Counted from the first letter of the stretch, positions 27,001-35,035 are shown. The stretch is 64,000 nt of DNA from Cellulomonas telluris (GCF_004886325.1 NZ_QXFN01000003.1:1-64000); one strand, 5' to 3'. Made by a program: numbers and translations. The notes: a model not told the origin generated them from the sequence alone.

Positions 27001-27153
27001 ATGTCCAGCGCCACCATCCGCGATGTGAGCGAGCACCTCGACTCCCTGCTCGAGTCGTGGGGACCGGAGCTCGAGGAGGACGACCTGGGGCGGGTGACCA
27101 TGCCTGCGAACAACAACATGGTCGCCCCCGTGCAGTTCTCCTGGGCTGACTGA
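27001..27153 (+). CDS. RiPP precursor peptide (50 residues) of a YcaO pathway
   Basis: A 50-residue peptide with a strong ribosome site (GGAAAGGAG) and ATG 27001. Residues about 5-29 form an amphipathic, acidic leader-like helix (HLDSLLESWGPELEEDDLG), followed by RVTMP and a C-terminal ANNNMVAP and VQFSWAD. There is no Cys. Hydroxyl residues near the end are Thr33 and Ser47 only. Pro35 and Pro43 bracket an eight-residue segment. It is followed by a strong hairpin and the YcaO gene, the standard order of an azole, thioamide or amidine RiPP locus. I recognise no known precursor family. The core boundaries are hypotheses. Confidence 0.8.
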   Translation: MSSATIRDVSEHLDSLLESWGPELEEDDLGRVTMPANNNMVAPVQFSWAD

Positions 27154-27164
27154 TCCGGCAGAGA

Positions 27165-27199
27165 CGAGCCCGGCCGCGCGGCACGCGCGGCCGGGCTCG
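27165..27199 (+). terminator. Attenuator hairpin between precursor and YcaO genes
   Basis: A perfect 16-bp stem (arms 27165-27180 and 27184-27199) with a 3-base loop, 12 bases after the precursor stop and 22 bases before the YcaO start. No T run. Partial termination here would give more precursor than enzyme mRNA, a common arrangement in RiPP operons. Confidence 0.75.
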
Positions 27200-27221
27200 T
27201 GCGTACGGGCGAGGGGGTCGT

Positions 27222-29366
27222 GTGGAGGACAGGCGGACGATCACCGTGGCGGCGCACGGTCTGACGACCGGGGGGTCGCTGCTCACGGTCGACGGCAGAC
27301 GGCGCGTCGCGGTGCGGGAGTCCGTGGCGCAGGTCGAGCGGGCGCTGACGGCGGACGGGGCGCAGGGCTTCCTGGGGGAGCTCGGCGGGCTGGTCCGCGG
27401 CGTCGGCGCCGCGGTGGCGCAGGAGCGGGCGCGGGTCCGGCGTCTCGTCGTGCGGTGCGACCCCGAGGTGGCGGCGGACCCGGTCGGTCCGCTGGTCGCC
27501 GCCCTGGCGGCGTCGTTCCCGGGGCTCGACGAGGGACCCGACGCGCCGCTGCGGGCCGGCGACGTCGTGGTGTCCCTGTACGCGGAGCTCGACCTGGCCC
27601 GGCTGTGCGCCCTCGAGGACGAGGTCGCCGCCGCCGGCGCGCGGTGGGCGCCGTTCTGGTTCGACGGCGCCGGAGCCCGGTTCGGGCCCGTGCGCGAGGA
27701 CGGGACGAGCCCGACGGTCCGCGACCTGGCGGCCCGCTGGGTCGCCGCGGCGCAGCAGGACGTGCACGGCCGGGCGCTCCTGCGCGCACCGGGCCGCGTC
27801 GTGCGCTCGGTGCCCCAGTCGGCGGTGGAGCGCGCGCACGCGGTCGGCCTGTTCCTCCTGGACGTCGAGAGGTGGCTCGGCGGGGCGCGTCCGCTGGCGT
27901 GGTGGCACACCGTGCACGTCGACCCGGCCGGCACCCTCGTGCGCGACCCGGTCCTGCCGCTGCCCCGCCGCGGGCCCGGGGTCCCGCCCGGCACGTCCGG
28001 CCTGGTTCCCACCGACGTGGTCAACCCGACCGTCGGGATCGTGCGGCGGCTGCGGGAGGTGCGGTTCCGCACCCCCACGCCCCCCGGGGTCGTGTTCGTC
28101 GAGAGCCAAACCGCGGACATGGCCCGGCTGGCGCCGTGGGCCGCGAACATCTACAACGCGGGCAGCTCGTGGGGCGACCCGGAGCGTGCGCGCGCCGGCG
28201 CGACGGGCGAGGCGATCGAGCGGTACTGCGGGAACGCCATCGACGACGGCGCGCTCGAGCTCGCCTCCTACGACGAGCTCGTGCGCCGGGGTACGCCCGC
28301 CCTCGACCCGCGTGAGCTCACGCTGTTCTCCGCGGAGCAGTACGCCGACCCGCGCTTCCCGTTCGTCCCGCTCGACCGCGGCACGCGGACGCACTGGGTG
28401 CGCGCGGAGTCGCTCGTCGACGGCCGGGAGGTGCTCGTCCCGGCCTCGTTGACGTTCGTCAACTGGAACACCGGCCGCTCGGTGTTCTCGCCGCGCACCA
28501 ACCCCGCGATGTACCCCGGCATCGCGGCGGCGCCCACGCGCGCGCACGCCCTCGCGAACGCGCTCGAGGAGGTCGTCGAGCGCGACGCCGCGATGGTGTG
28601 GTGGTGGAGCGGGCACCGGCTGCCCACGTCCCCGGGTGCGGACGCCGTGCTCGACCGGCTCGTCCCGGTGGGGTGGCGCGAGCGCCACGGGGTCGACCTG
28701 CACGTCGTGCCGCTGACCCACGCCGTGGCCGTCCCGGCGGTCGCCGTCCTGGTCGACGCCCCGCACGCGGGGGTCGTGACGATGGGGCTCGCGGCGCGCG
28801 CGACGCCGGAGGAGGCCGTCGAGAAGGCGCTGCTCGAGGCGCTGGGGCTGGTCGAGACGGCGACCGACATGCAGGATCCGGACGGGGGGTTCTGGACCAC
28901 GTACCAGCCGGGGGAGCGCAGCGGTGCGGTCCGCCCCGTGCGTGCGGACCGTCGCTACCTGGACTCGTACCGGCCCGACTTCCGCGACGTCACCGACCTG
29001 TTCTGCCAGCTGCAGGTGCAGCTCGACCCGCGCAGCCGCTCCGTCGTCCTCGGGCGGCTCGGGCCCCCGGACGCCGGCGTGTGGGACGGGCTGCCGTCCT
29101 TCGGGAGCCGGGACGCCGCCGCCTACGTCGACGCGCTCGCGGCCCAGGGCCTCGAACCGCTCGCGGTCGACCTGACGACGTCGGACGTGGCCGCCGCCGG
29201 GTGGTCCGCCGTCCGGGTGCTCGTCCCCGGCCTCGTGCCCAACTTCCCCACCGCCTTCCCGCCGCTGGGGCGGGGACGGCTGTGCCGGCGACCGGCGGAG
29301 CTGGGCTGGCGGGCCGCCCCGCTGCGGCCGGACGAGCTCTGGTCGTTCCCGATGCCGTACGCCTGA
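27222..29366 (+). CDS. YcaO-domain RiPP maturase with an E1-like N-terminal region
   Basis: A 714-residue protein from GTG 27222 after GAGGGGG. Residues about 1-250 look like the degenerate E1/ThiF-like partner domain of azoline-forming cyclodehydratases (GARWAPFWFDGAGARFGPV is the telling stretch) but lack its zinc cysteines. Residues about 280-714 are a YcaO domain with the ATP-binding Glu-rich motifs GEAIERYCG and EEVVERDAAM, and a Pro-containing C-terminus (SFPMPYA) resembling the PxPxP end of azoline-forming members. YcaO enzymes phosphorylate backbone amides to make azolines, thioamides or amidines. A fused docking/YcaO protein can act alone on the 50-residue precursor. The product chemistry is not deducible; no TfuA gene is present. 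Confidence 0.9.
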   Translation: MEDRRTITVAAHGLTTGGSLLTVDGRRRVAVRESVAQVERALTADGAQGFLGELGGLVRGVGAAVAQERARVRRLVVRCDPEVAADPVGPLVAALAASFPGLDEGPDAPLRAGDVVVSLYAELDLARLCALEDEVAAAGARWAPFWFDGAGARFGPVREDGTSPTVRDLAARWVAAAQQDVHGRALLRAPGRVVRSVPQSAVERAHAVGLFLLDVERWLGGARPLAWWHTVHVDPAGTLVRDPVLPLPRRGPGVPPGTSGLVPTDVVNPTVGIVRRLREVRFRTPTPPGVVFVESQTADMARLAPWAANIYNAGSSWGDPERARAGATGEAIERYCGNAIDDGALELASYDELVRRGTPALDPRELTLFSAEQYADPRFPFVPLDRGTRTHWVRAESLVDGREVLVPASLTFVNWNTGRSVFSPRTNPAMYPGIAAAPTRAHALANALEEVVERDAAMVWWWSGHRLPTSPGADAVLDRLVPVGWRERHGVDLHVVPLTHAVAVPAVAVLVDAPHAGVVTMGLAARATPEEAVEKALLEALGLVETATDMQDPDGGFWTTYQPGERSGAVRPVRADRRYLDSYRPDFRDVTDLFCQLQVQLDPRSRSVVLGRLGPPDAGVWDGLPSFGSRDAAAYVDALAAQGLEPLAVDLTTSDVAAAGWSAVRVLVPGLVPNFPTAFPPLGRGRLCRRPAELGWRAAPLRPDELWSFPMPYA

Positions 29367-29415
29367 CGACCGCGCGGCCGGGCGGCCGCAGCGCGACCGA
29401 GAGGAGATCACCGAC

Positions 29416-29979
29416 GTGATGCTGTGCCTGGGCGGGAGCCTGCGCGAGGGGTCGCTGAGCACGGCGGTGCTGGAGCACGCCGCCGCGCTCGCACGCGAGA
29501 GGGGCGCCCGCGCGGCCCTCTACACCGTGCACGACATGCCCGGCCTGTACCGGCCCGGCGTGACCCGGCCGGACGACCCCGGCGTCGCCGAGCTGCGCGA
29601 CGCGGTGGCGGCGGCGACCTGCCTCCTGGTCGTCACGCCCGTGTACGGCGGCATGGTCTCCGGGGCCGTCAAGAACCTGCTGGACACGCTGCACCTGTTC
29701 AAGGGCGACGGGCAGGGTGCCCTGAGCGGGCGTCGCGTGGTCGTCGGCGCGGTGGGCGGCGGTGCGCTGCAGGGCAGGTACGAGTACCAGCCCGGCGCGA
29801 CGATGGCGCTCGAGATCGCGTGCCAGAACCTGGGCGGCTGGGTGTCGCCGCGGCACCTGGAGCTCTCGGAGCTCATGTTCGACGCCGACGGGCGGCTCGT
29901 GGACGAGCTGGCGCGCGACGCGCTGCGGACCGCGGTCGCCGGTCTGGTGGCTCCCCGCACGACCGAGGTGGGCGCGTGA
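29416..29979 (+). CDS. NADPH-dependent FMN reductase (flavodoxin fold)
   Basis: A 187-residue flavodoxin-like protein with the FMN phosphate loop GGSLREGSLS at the N-terminus and TPVYGGMVSGAVKNLLD near residue 75, both diagnostic of NAD(P)H:FMN reductases. GTG 29416 follows GAGGAG; an ATG three bases later is possible. In the RiPP operon it may reduce free FMN for a flavin-dependent oxygenase, such as the luciferase-like enzyme upstream, or act directly on the peptide. There is no SagB-type azoline dehydrogenase in the window. It overlaps the methyltransferase gene by GTGA. Confidence 0.88.
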   Translation: MMLCLGGSLREGSLSTAVLEHAAALARERGARAALYTVHDMPGLYRPGVTRPDDPGVAELRDAVAAATCLLVVTPVYGGMVSGAVKNLLDTLHLFKGDGQGALSGRRVVVGAVGGGALQGRYEYQPGATMALEIACQNLGGWVSPRHLELSELMFDADGRLVDELARDALRTAVAGLVAPRTTEVGA

Positions 29980-30800
29980 GCGACGACGCCCGCACGGTCC
30001 ACGCCGAGAACGCGGTCGGGTGGGACGAGACCGCGTCCTGGTACGCCCGGCGCGCGGAGGACCTGCGCGAGCTCCTCGCCTCCGGCGGGTCGACGCTGCA
30101 GCCGCAGGAGCACCGCCTGCTCGGGATGCTGCCGCCGCTCGGCACGTGGTGCGACCTGGCCGTCCACCTGCAGTGCGCCGCCGGCTTCGACACGGTCTCG
30201 CTCACGAACGCCGGCGCCCGCCGGGCCGTCGGCGTCGACATCGCGCCCGAGCTGGTGCGCAACGCGCGGTCGCTCGCCGCGCAGGTCGGCGCCCCCGCCG
30301 AGTTCGTGTGCTCGGACGTGCTCACGCTCGACGGCCTCGACGGGCAGGCGGACCTCGTCTACACCGGCAAGGGCGCCGTGCACTGGATGTTCGACCTGCG
30401 CGCGTGGGCAGGGAAGGTCGCGGCGGTGCTGCGCCCGGGCGGCTGGTTCCTGCTCTTCGACTTCCACCCGATGATGTGGATGTTCCGGGAGGGTGACACC
30501 GGCCTGGAGGTCAACCCGGTCAGCTACTTCGCCCCGGTGGTGACGTACCACGGGTGGTCGCAGGGCCACCTCGGGGGTGCGGACGGCGTCGAGGGCGGGA
30601 CCTCGCCGAAGAAGCTGCGGCCCTGGCCGCCGAGCGGCGTCATCCAGGCGCTGCTCGGCGCCGGCCTCGAGCTCAAGCTGTTCCACGAGTACCCCGACAC
30701 CCTCGCCGAGCAGTGGACGGCGTACCCGCGCACCCCGCACCGGGACCGGGCCAGGATCGCGAGCACGTACGCGGTGCTGGCGCGCAAGCCGGACGCGTGA
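29976..30800 (+). CDS. Class I SAM-dependent methyltransferase
   Basis: A 274-residue methyltransferase. The SAM loop is the variant LAVHLQCAAGFDTVSL, followed by VGVDIAPELVRNA and a catalytic-side AVLRPGGWFLLFDFHP. This form is found in a group of actinobacterial methyltransferases whose targets are mostly unknown. GTG 29976 overlaps the FMN reductase stop. Its place in the operon suggests that it methylates the modified peptide, for instance at the N-terminus, the C-terminal carboxylate or a side chain, but it could also serve self-protection. Confidence 0.87.
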   Translation: MSDDARTVHAENAVGWDETASWYARRAEDLRELLASGGSTLQPQEHRLLGMLPPLGTWCDLAVHLQCAAGFDTVSLTNAGARRAVGVDIAPELVRNARSLAAQVGAPAEFVCSDVLTLDGLDGQADLVYTGKGAVHWMFDLRAWAGKVAAVLRPGGWFLLFDFHPMMWMFREGDTGLEVNPVSYFAPVVTYHGWSQGHLGGADGVEGGTSPKKLRPWPPSGVIQALLGAGLELKLFHEYPDTLAEQWTAYPRTPHRDRARIASTYAVLARKPDA

Positions 30801-30834
30801 CGGCCCAGGCCCCCGCACCGGCAGGATGGGGGCC

Positions 30835-32481
30835 GTGAGCGCGACCTTGCAGGCCCGCGGCGTGGCCGCCGCCTTCGGCGACCGGGAGCTGTTCTCCGGT
30901 CTCGACCTCGTCGTCGCCCCCGGGGACGTGGTCGGCCTCGTCGGCCCGAACGGCGCCGGCAAGACGACGCTCCTGCGGGTGCTCGCCGGCGTGCGGGCGC
31001 CCGAGGCCGGGGCGGTGACTCTCTCGCCGCCGACGGCCCAGGTCGGCTACCTCGTGCAGGAGGTCGAGCGGCAGGACGGGGAGAGCGTGCACGCGTTCCT
31101 CGAGCGGCGCACCGGTGTCGCGGCGGCCCAGGCCGAGATGGACGCGGCGTCGGACGCGCTCGCGGCCGGCGGGACGGGCGCGGACGACCGGTTCACGCAG
31201 GCGCTGGAGCGCTGGATGGCGCTGGGCGGTGCGGACCTCGACGCCCGGCTCGGCGTCGTCGCCGACGACCTCGGCCTCGGCGTCGACCTGGACCTGCCGA
31301 TGACGGCGCTCTCCGGCGGGCAGGCGGCGCGGGTCGGCCTGGCGGCCCTGCTGCTGTCCCGGTTCGACCTGTACCTGCTCGACGAGCCGACGAACGACCT
31401 CGACGCCGACGGCCTCGACCGGCTGGAGGAGTTCGTGGCGCACGCCCAGGCGCCCGTGGTCGTCGTCAGCCACGACCGGGAGTTCCTCGCCCGGACCGTC
31501 ACGACCGTCGTCGAGATCGACCGGAGCCTGCAGCGGGTCGCGACGTACGGCGGCTCGTACGACGCGTACCTGGAGGAGCGGTCCACGGCGCGCCGGCACG
31601 CGCGCGAGGCGTTCGAGGAGTACGCCGCCCGCCGCGAGGCCCTGCAGGCCCGGGCCCGCACGCAGCGCGCGTGGATGGAGAAGGGCGTGCGCAACGCGCG
31701 CCGCAAGGCCACCGACAACGACAAGAACGTCAAGCACCACCGGGGCGAGACGTCGGAGAAGCAGGCCGCGAAGGCGCGGCAGACCGACCGCATGATCGAG
31801 CGGCTCGAGGTCGTCGAGGAGCCGCGCAAGGAGTGGCAGCTGCGGATGAGCATCGCGGCGGCGCCGCGGTCGGGCGACGTGGTCGCCACCGTGCGCGGGG
31901 CCGTGGTGCGTCGCGGCGGGTTCGTGCTCGGCCCGGTGGACCTGCAGCTCGACCGGCAGGACCGCGTCGCGGTCACCGGCCCGAACGGGGCGGGCAAGTC
32001 GACGCTGCTGCAGCTCCTGCTGGGACGCCTCGCGCCCGACGCGGGCAGCGCGTCGCTCGGGCCGGGCGTCCTGGTGGGCGAGGTCGACCAGGCGCGCGCG
32101 GCGTTCGAGGGCGCGACGCCCCTCGGGGACGCGTTCGCGCGGCAGGTGCCGGACTGGACGACCGCGGACGTGCGCACGCTGCTCGCCAAGTTCGGGCTGG
32201 CCGGCCACCAGGTGCCCCGGCCCGCGTCGTCGCTCTCGCCGGGCGAGCGCACGCGCGCGGCCCTCGCGCTCCTGCAGGCCCGCGGCGTCAACCTGCTCGT
32301 CCTGGACGAGCCGACGAACCACCTCGACCTGCCGGCGATCGAGCAGCTCGAGCAGGCGCTGGAGTCGTTCGACGGCACGGTCCTGCTGGTGACGCACGAC
32401 CGGCGGATGCTGGAGAACGTCCGGCTGACGCGCCGCTGGCACGTCGAGGACGGCCGGGTCACGGAGGTCGCGCGCGACTGA
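30835..32481 (+). CDS. ABC-F subfamily ATPase, possible ribosome protection
   Basis: A 548-residue protein with two ABC domains and no membrane segment. Walker A GPNGAGKTT and GPNGAGKST, signatures LSGGQAARVGLA and LSPGERTRAALA, Walker B YLLDEPTNDLD and LVLDEPTNHLD. Between the domains a charged helical linker (about 240-330) is the part that reaches into the ribosomal exit site in ABC-F factors. ABC-F proteins either protect ribosomes from antibiotics or act as translation factors. Being the next gene in a RiPP operon favours self-resistance, but housekeeping members exist. GTG 30835 is chosen for the GGATGGGGG just before it. Confidence 0.9.
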   Translation: MSATLQARGVAAAFGDRELFSGLDLVVAPGDVVGLVGPNGAGKTTLLRVLAGVRAPEAGAVTLSPPTAQVGYLVQEVERQDGESVHAFLERRTGVAAAQAEMDAASDALAAGGTGADDRFTQALERWMALGGADLDARLGVVADDLGLGVDLDLPMTALSGGQAARVGLAALLLSRFDLYLLDEPTNDLDADGLDRLEEFVAHAQAPVVVVSHDREFLARTVTTVVEIDRSLQRVATYGGSYDAYLEERSTARRHAREAFEEYAARREALQARARTQRAWMEKGVRNARRKATDNDKNVKHHRGETSEKQAAKARQTDRMIERLEVVEEPRKEWQLRMSIAAAPRSGDVVATVRGAVVRRGGFVLGPVDLQLDRQDRVAVTGPNGAGKSTLLQLLLGRLAPDAGSASLGPGVLVGEVDQARAAFEGATPLGDAFARQVPDWTTADVRTLLAKFGLAGHQVPRPASSLSPGERTRAALALLQARGVNLLVLDEPTNHLDLPAIEQLEQALESFDGTVLLVTHDRRMLENVRLTRRWHVEDGRVTEVARD

Positions 32482-32544
32482 CCGCGGGGGCGCGGGCGGC
32501 GGGCGAGGGCCCGCCGTGTCGGTGCCCCGGCGTAGCGTGCCGGC

Positions 32545-33519
32545 ATGGCGGACGCCGCGCCGACGCAGGCGCTGACCGACTGGCTGCTGGACAGCGACCC
32601 CGCCCTGCGCTGGCAGGTCGAGCGGGACCTGCTCGGGCTGCCGCCGTCCGTCTGGGAGGCGACGCGCCGACGGGTCGCCACCGAGGGCTTCGGCGCCCGG
32701 CTGCTCGCGCTGCAGGACCCGGACGGGCAGTGGGCGGGCGGCGCGTACTTCCCGGCCGGGTTCGACTTCGCGGCCGTCGCGACGCAGGGGCAGCCCTGGA
32801 CGGCGACGACCTGGTCGCTGAACGCCCTGCGCGAGTGGGGCGTCGACGCCGACGTCCTGGCCGGCACGGCCGAGCTGCTGGACCGGAACGCGCGCTGGGA
32901 GTACGACGACCTGCCGTACTGGGGCGGCGAGGTCGACTGCTGCATCAACTCCTGGACCCTGTCCAACGGCCTGTGGCTCGGCGCGGACGTGGACGGGCTC
33001 GTCGACTGGTTCCTCGCACACCGGCTGTCCGACGGCGGCTGGAACTGCGCGTGGGTGGAGGGTGCGACCCGCTCGTCGTTCCACTCCACGCTCAACACCC
33101 TCAAGGGGCTGCTCGACTACGAGCAGGTCACCGGCGACCACGCACGGGTCCGCGCGGCCCGGAAGGCGGGGGAGGAGTACCTGCTGGTCCGGGGGCTCTT
33201 CCGGCGGCTGTCCACCGGGGAGCCCGTCGCACCGTGGGCGCTGCACCTGGCCTACCCGTTCCGCTGGTACTACAGCGCGCTCAACGCCGCCGACCACCTC
33301 CGCGCCGCGTCCCTGCACGACGGCACCCCGCCCGACCGCCGCATGGCCGACGCGATCGAGCACATCCGCGCGGCCCGCACGCCCGACGGCACGTGGCTGC
33401 AGGAGCGGCGCCACCCGGGCGAGGTGTGGTTCGAGGTCGACGTGCCGGCCGGTGAGCCGTCGCGGTGGCTGACGCTGATCGCGACGCGTGTGCTGCGCTG
33501 GTGGGACGACGCGGCCTGA
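32545..33519 (+). CDS. Squalene-cyclase/prenyltransferase toroid-fold protein
   Basis: A 324-residue all-helical protein with repeats of the alpha/alpha toroid type: LLALQDPDGQWAGGAYF, RLSDGGWNCAWVEG and RAARTPDGTWLQERR are QW-like elements of the terpenoid cyclase superfamily. The catalytic DxDD or DCTAE motifs of true squalene/hopene cyclases are not apparent. Small proteins of this kind are common in actinobacteria with unknown roles. It lies 63 bases after the ABC-F gene, so it may close the operon. A biosynthetic role in the RiPP pathway is not supported by motif. Confidence 0.75.
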   Translation: MADAAPTQALTDWLLDSDPALRWQVERDLLGLPPSVWEATRRRVATEGFGARLLALQDPDGQWAGGAYFPAGFDFAAVATQGQPWTATTWSLNALREWGVDADVLAGTAELLDRNARWEYDDLPYWGGEVDCCINSWTLSNGLWLGADVDGLVDWFLAHRLSDGGWNCAWVEGATRSSFHSTLNTLKGLLDYEQVTGDHARVRAARKAGEEYLLVRGLFRRLSTGEPVAPWALHLAYPFRWYYSALNAADHLRAASLHDGTPPDRRMADAIEHIRAARTPDGTWLQERRHPGEVWFEVDVPAGEPSRWLTLIATRVLRWWDDAA

Positions 33520-33572
33520 CCGCGGTGAGCCGCCGGTGACACACCCGGGGCTGTGGCGGACAGGGGAAGGGC

Positions 33573-34136
33573 ATGAGTCACGACGCACGCGCTCCCGACC
33601 GGGAGCAAACCTTCCGGGCGCTCTACGACGCCCTCTACGCGGACCTGCACCGGTTCGTCCAGCGGCGGGTGCACCCCGACCACGCCGACGACGTCGTCGC
33701 GGAGGCGTTCCTCGTGGTGTGGCGCCGCCTCGACGACGTGCCGGACGAGCTCGACGACGCCCGCGCGTGGGTGTTCGGCGTCACGCGCCACGTCCTGCTG
33801 AACGAGCGGCGCGGCGAGCAACGGCGCCGCGCCCTCGGCGTGCGCCTCGCGGACGCCGGCACGGTCGGCGCGCGGGGGGCCGAGACCGACGCGGTCGTGC
33901 ACCGCGTCGACCTCGCCGCCGCCTGGCAGCGCCTGTCCGACACCCACCAGGAGGCCCTCGCCCTCGCGGTGCTTGACGCGCTCGACGCCCCGCACGCGGC
34001 CGCCGTCCTCGGCATCTCACCGGTCGCGTTCCGGCTGCGGCTCAGCCGCGCCCGCCGGGCGCTGCGCCTCCACCTCGACCACCTGCCCGCCCGGGGCGAC
34101 GCCCCGGCCCGCCTCCCCGAAGGGGCCACGCCGTGA
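33573..34136 (+). CDS. ECF-type RNA polymerase sigma factor
   Basis: A 187-residue sigma-70 family protein. Region 2 (FRALYDALYADLHRFVQRRV, then DVVAEAFLVVWRRLDD, then ARAWVFGVTRHVLLNERR) and region 4 (LSDTHQEALALAVLDALDAPHAAAVLGISPVAFRLRLSRARRAL) are both present; regions 1 and 3 are missing, as in extracytoplasmic-function sigma factors. ATG follows GGGGAAGG. It overlaps the next gene by GTGA, which suggests that the partner is its regulator. The target promoters are not known. Confidence 0.9.
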   Translation: MSHDARAPDREQTFRALYDALYADLHRFVQRRVHPDHADDVVAEAFLVVWRRLDDVPDELDDARAWVFGVTRHVLLNERRGEQRRRALGVRLADAGTVGARGAETDAVVHRVDLAAAWQRLSDTHQEALALAVLDALDAPHAAAVLGISPVAFRLRLSRARRALRLHLDHLPARGDAPARLPEGATP

Positions 34137-34954
34137 GCCGCACCGACCACCTCAGCGCCGCCCTGCGCACCCTCGACGCCGCCGACCCCCACGTCGACGC
34201 GCACGGCGCCCGCGCCCGGGCCGACCTCGAGGCGATCCTCGCCACCCACCCCGGGACGCCGGCGGACGCCCTGCCCGCCGGTCCGCTGCCGGTACCTCCC
34301 GGCCGCCGCCGGACCGGCGCGCGTCGCGCTGCCCTGCTCGCCGGCGCCGCGACCGCACTCGCCGGCGTCCTGGTCCTGGTGCCCGCCACGACCGGGGGAG
34401 ACCGGGCCTTCGCGACCTGGACCGCGGCTCCCGACGCCCTGACCGCGCAGCAGCGCACCGACGCCGTGACCGGCTGCCGGGACGGGATGCGGGAGGCGGC
34501 CGGTGAGCACGCCGACGCGCTCGCGGCCGCCCGGCCCGCCGTCGCCGAACGGCGCGGCGTCTGGACGACCGTGGTGCTCGCGGGCGCCGGCGGCTTCCAC
34601 GCCCTGTGCGTCACCGACTCCTCGGCCGGGGCGTTCACGGACGGCATGATCGGCTCGGTCGGCGTGGCGACGGGGCACGTGGATCCCGGTCCCCGCGAGG
34701 TCCGCGCCACCGACCTGGGGACCGGGTCGATGTCCGCCGGCGACGTGTCGCTCGCGGCGGGTGCCGTCGGGGCGGAGGTCGTGGGCGTGACGTACGCGAG
34801 CGCGTCCCGGGGGGACGTCGTCGCGACGGTCGCCGAGGGACGCTTCGCGCTGTGGCTGCCGGGCGACGAGCTGCGGGACGCGTCCCGGGCGGGGGTCGAG
34901 GTGCGGGTGACCTACCGCGACGGCACGACGGGCACGGCCCGCCTGACGCTCTGA
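34133..34954 (+). CDS. Single-helix membrane protein, likely partner of the ECF sigma factor
   Basis: A 273-residue protein: an N-terminal cytoplasmic part of about 60 residues, one membrane helix (ALLAGAATALAGVLVLVPA, about 64-83), then an extracytoplasmic domain of about 190 residues with two Cys (TGCRDGM, HALCVTD). Position and topology fit an anti-sigma factor, but the zinc-binding HxxxCxxC motif of the common type is absent, so this is inferred from the overlap with the sigma gene. Confidence 0.6.
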   Translation: MSRTDHLSAALRTLDAADPHVDAHGARARADLEAILATHPGTPADALPAGPLPVPPGRRRTGARRAALLAGAATALAGVLVLVPATTGGDRAFATWTAAPDALTAQQRTDAVTGCRDGMREAAGEHADALAAARPAVAERRGVWTTVVLAGAGGFHALCVTDSSAGAFTDGMIGSVGVATGHVDPGPREVRATDLGTGSMSAGDVSLAAGAVGAEVVGVTYASASRGDVVATVAEGRFALWLPGDELRDASRAGVEVRVTYRDGTTGTARLTL

Positions 34955-34981
34955 CGGCTCCTCCTGCCCGGCGACCGCCCC

Positions 34982-35035
34982 GACCCCGCGGTTCGTCAGC
35001 ACCCGTCGGCGCCGGTGCTGACGAACAGCGGGGTC
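34982..35035. terminator. Bidirectional terminator
   Basis: Arms 34982-35003 and 35014-35035 form a 22-bp near-perfect stem with a 10-base loop between convergent genes. The right arm reaches the stop codon of the response regulator gene. Confidence 0.75.

Noticed and set aside
27001-27153. The short peptide as a lanthipeptide or lasso precursor
   Set aside because: No Cys for lanthionine, no LanM/LanB or lasso cyclase nearby, while a YcaO gene follows directly.
26934-29462. An 842-codon minus-strand frame
   Set aside because: Complement of the YcaO gene. The plus strand has the ribosome site and the conserved YcaO motifs.
32545-33519. A true squalene-hopene or terpene cyclase
   Set aside because: QW-like repeats are present, but no DxDD or other catalytic motif is seen and the protein is half the normal length.
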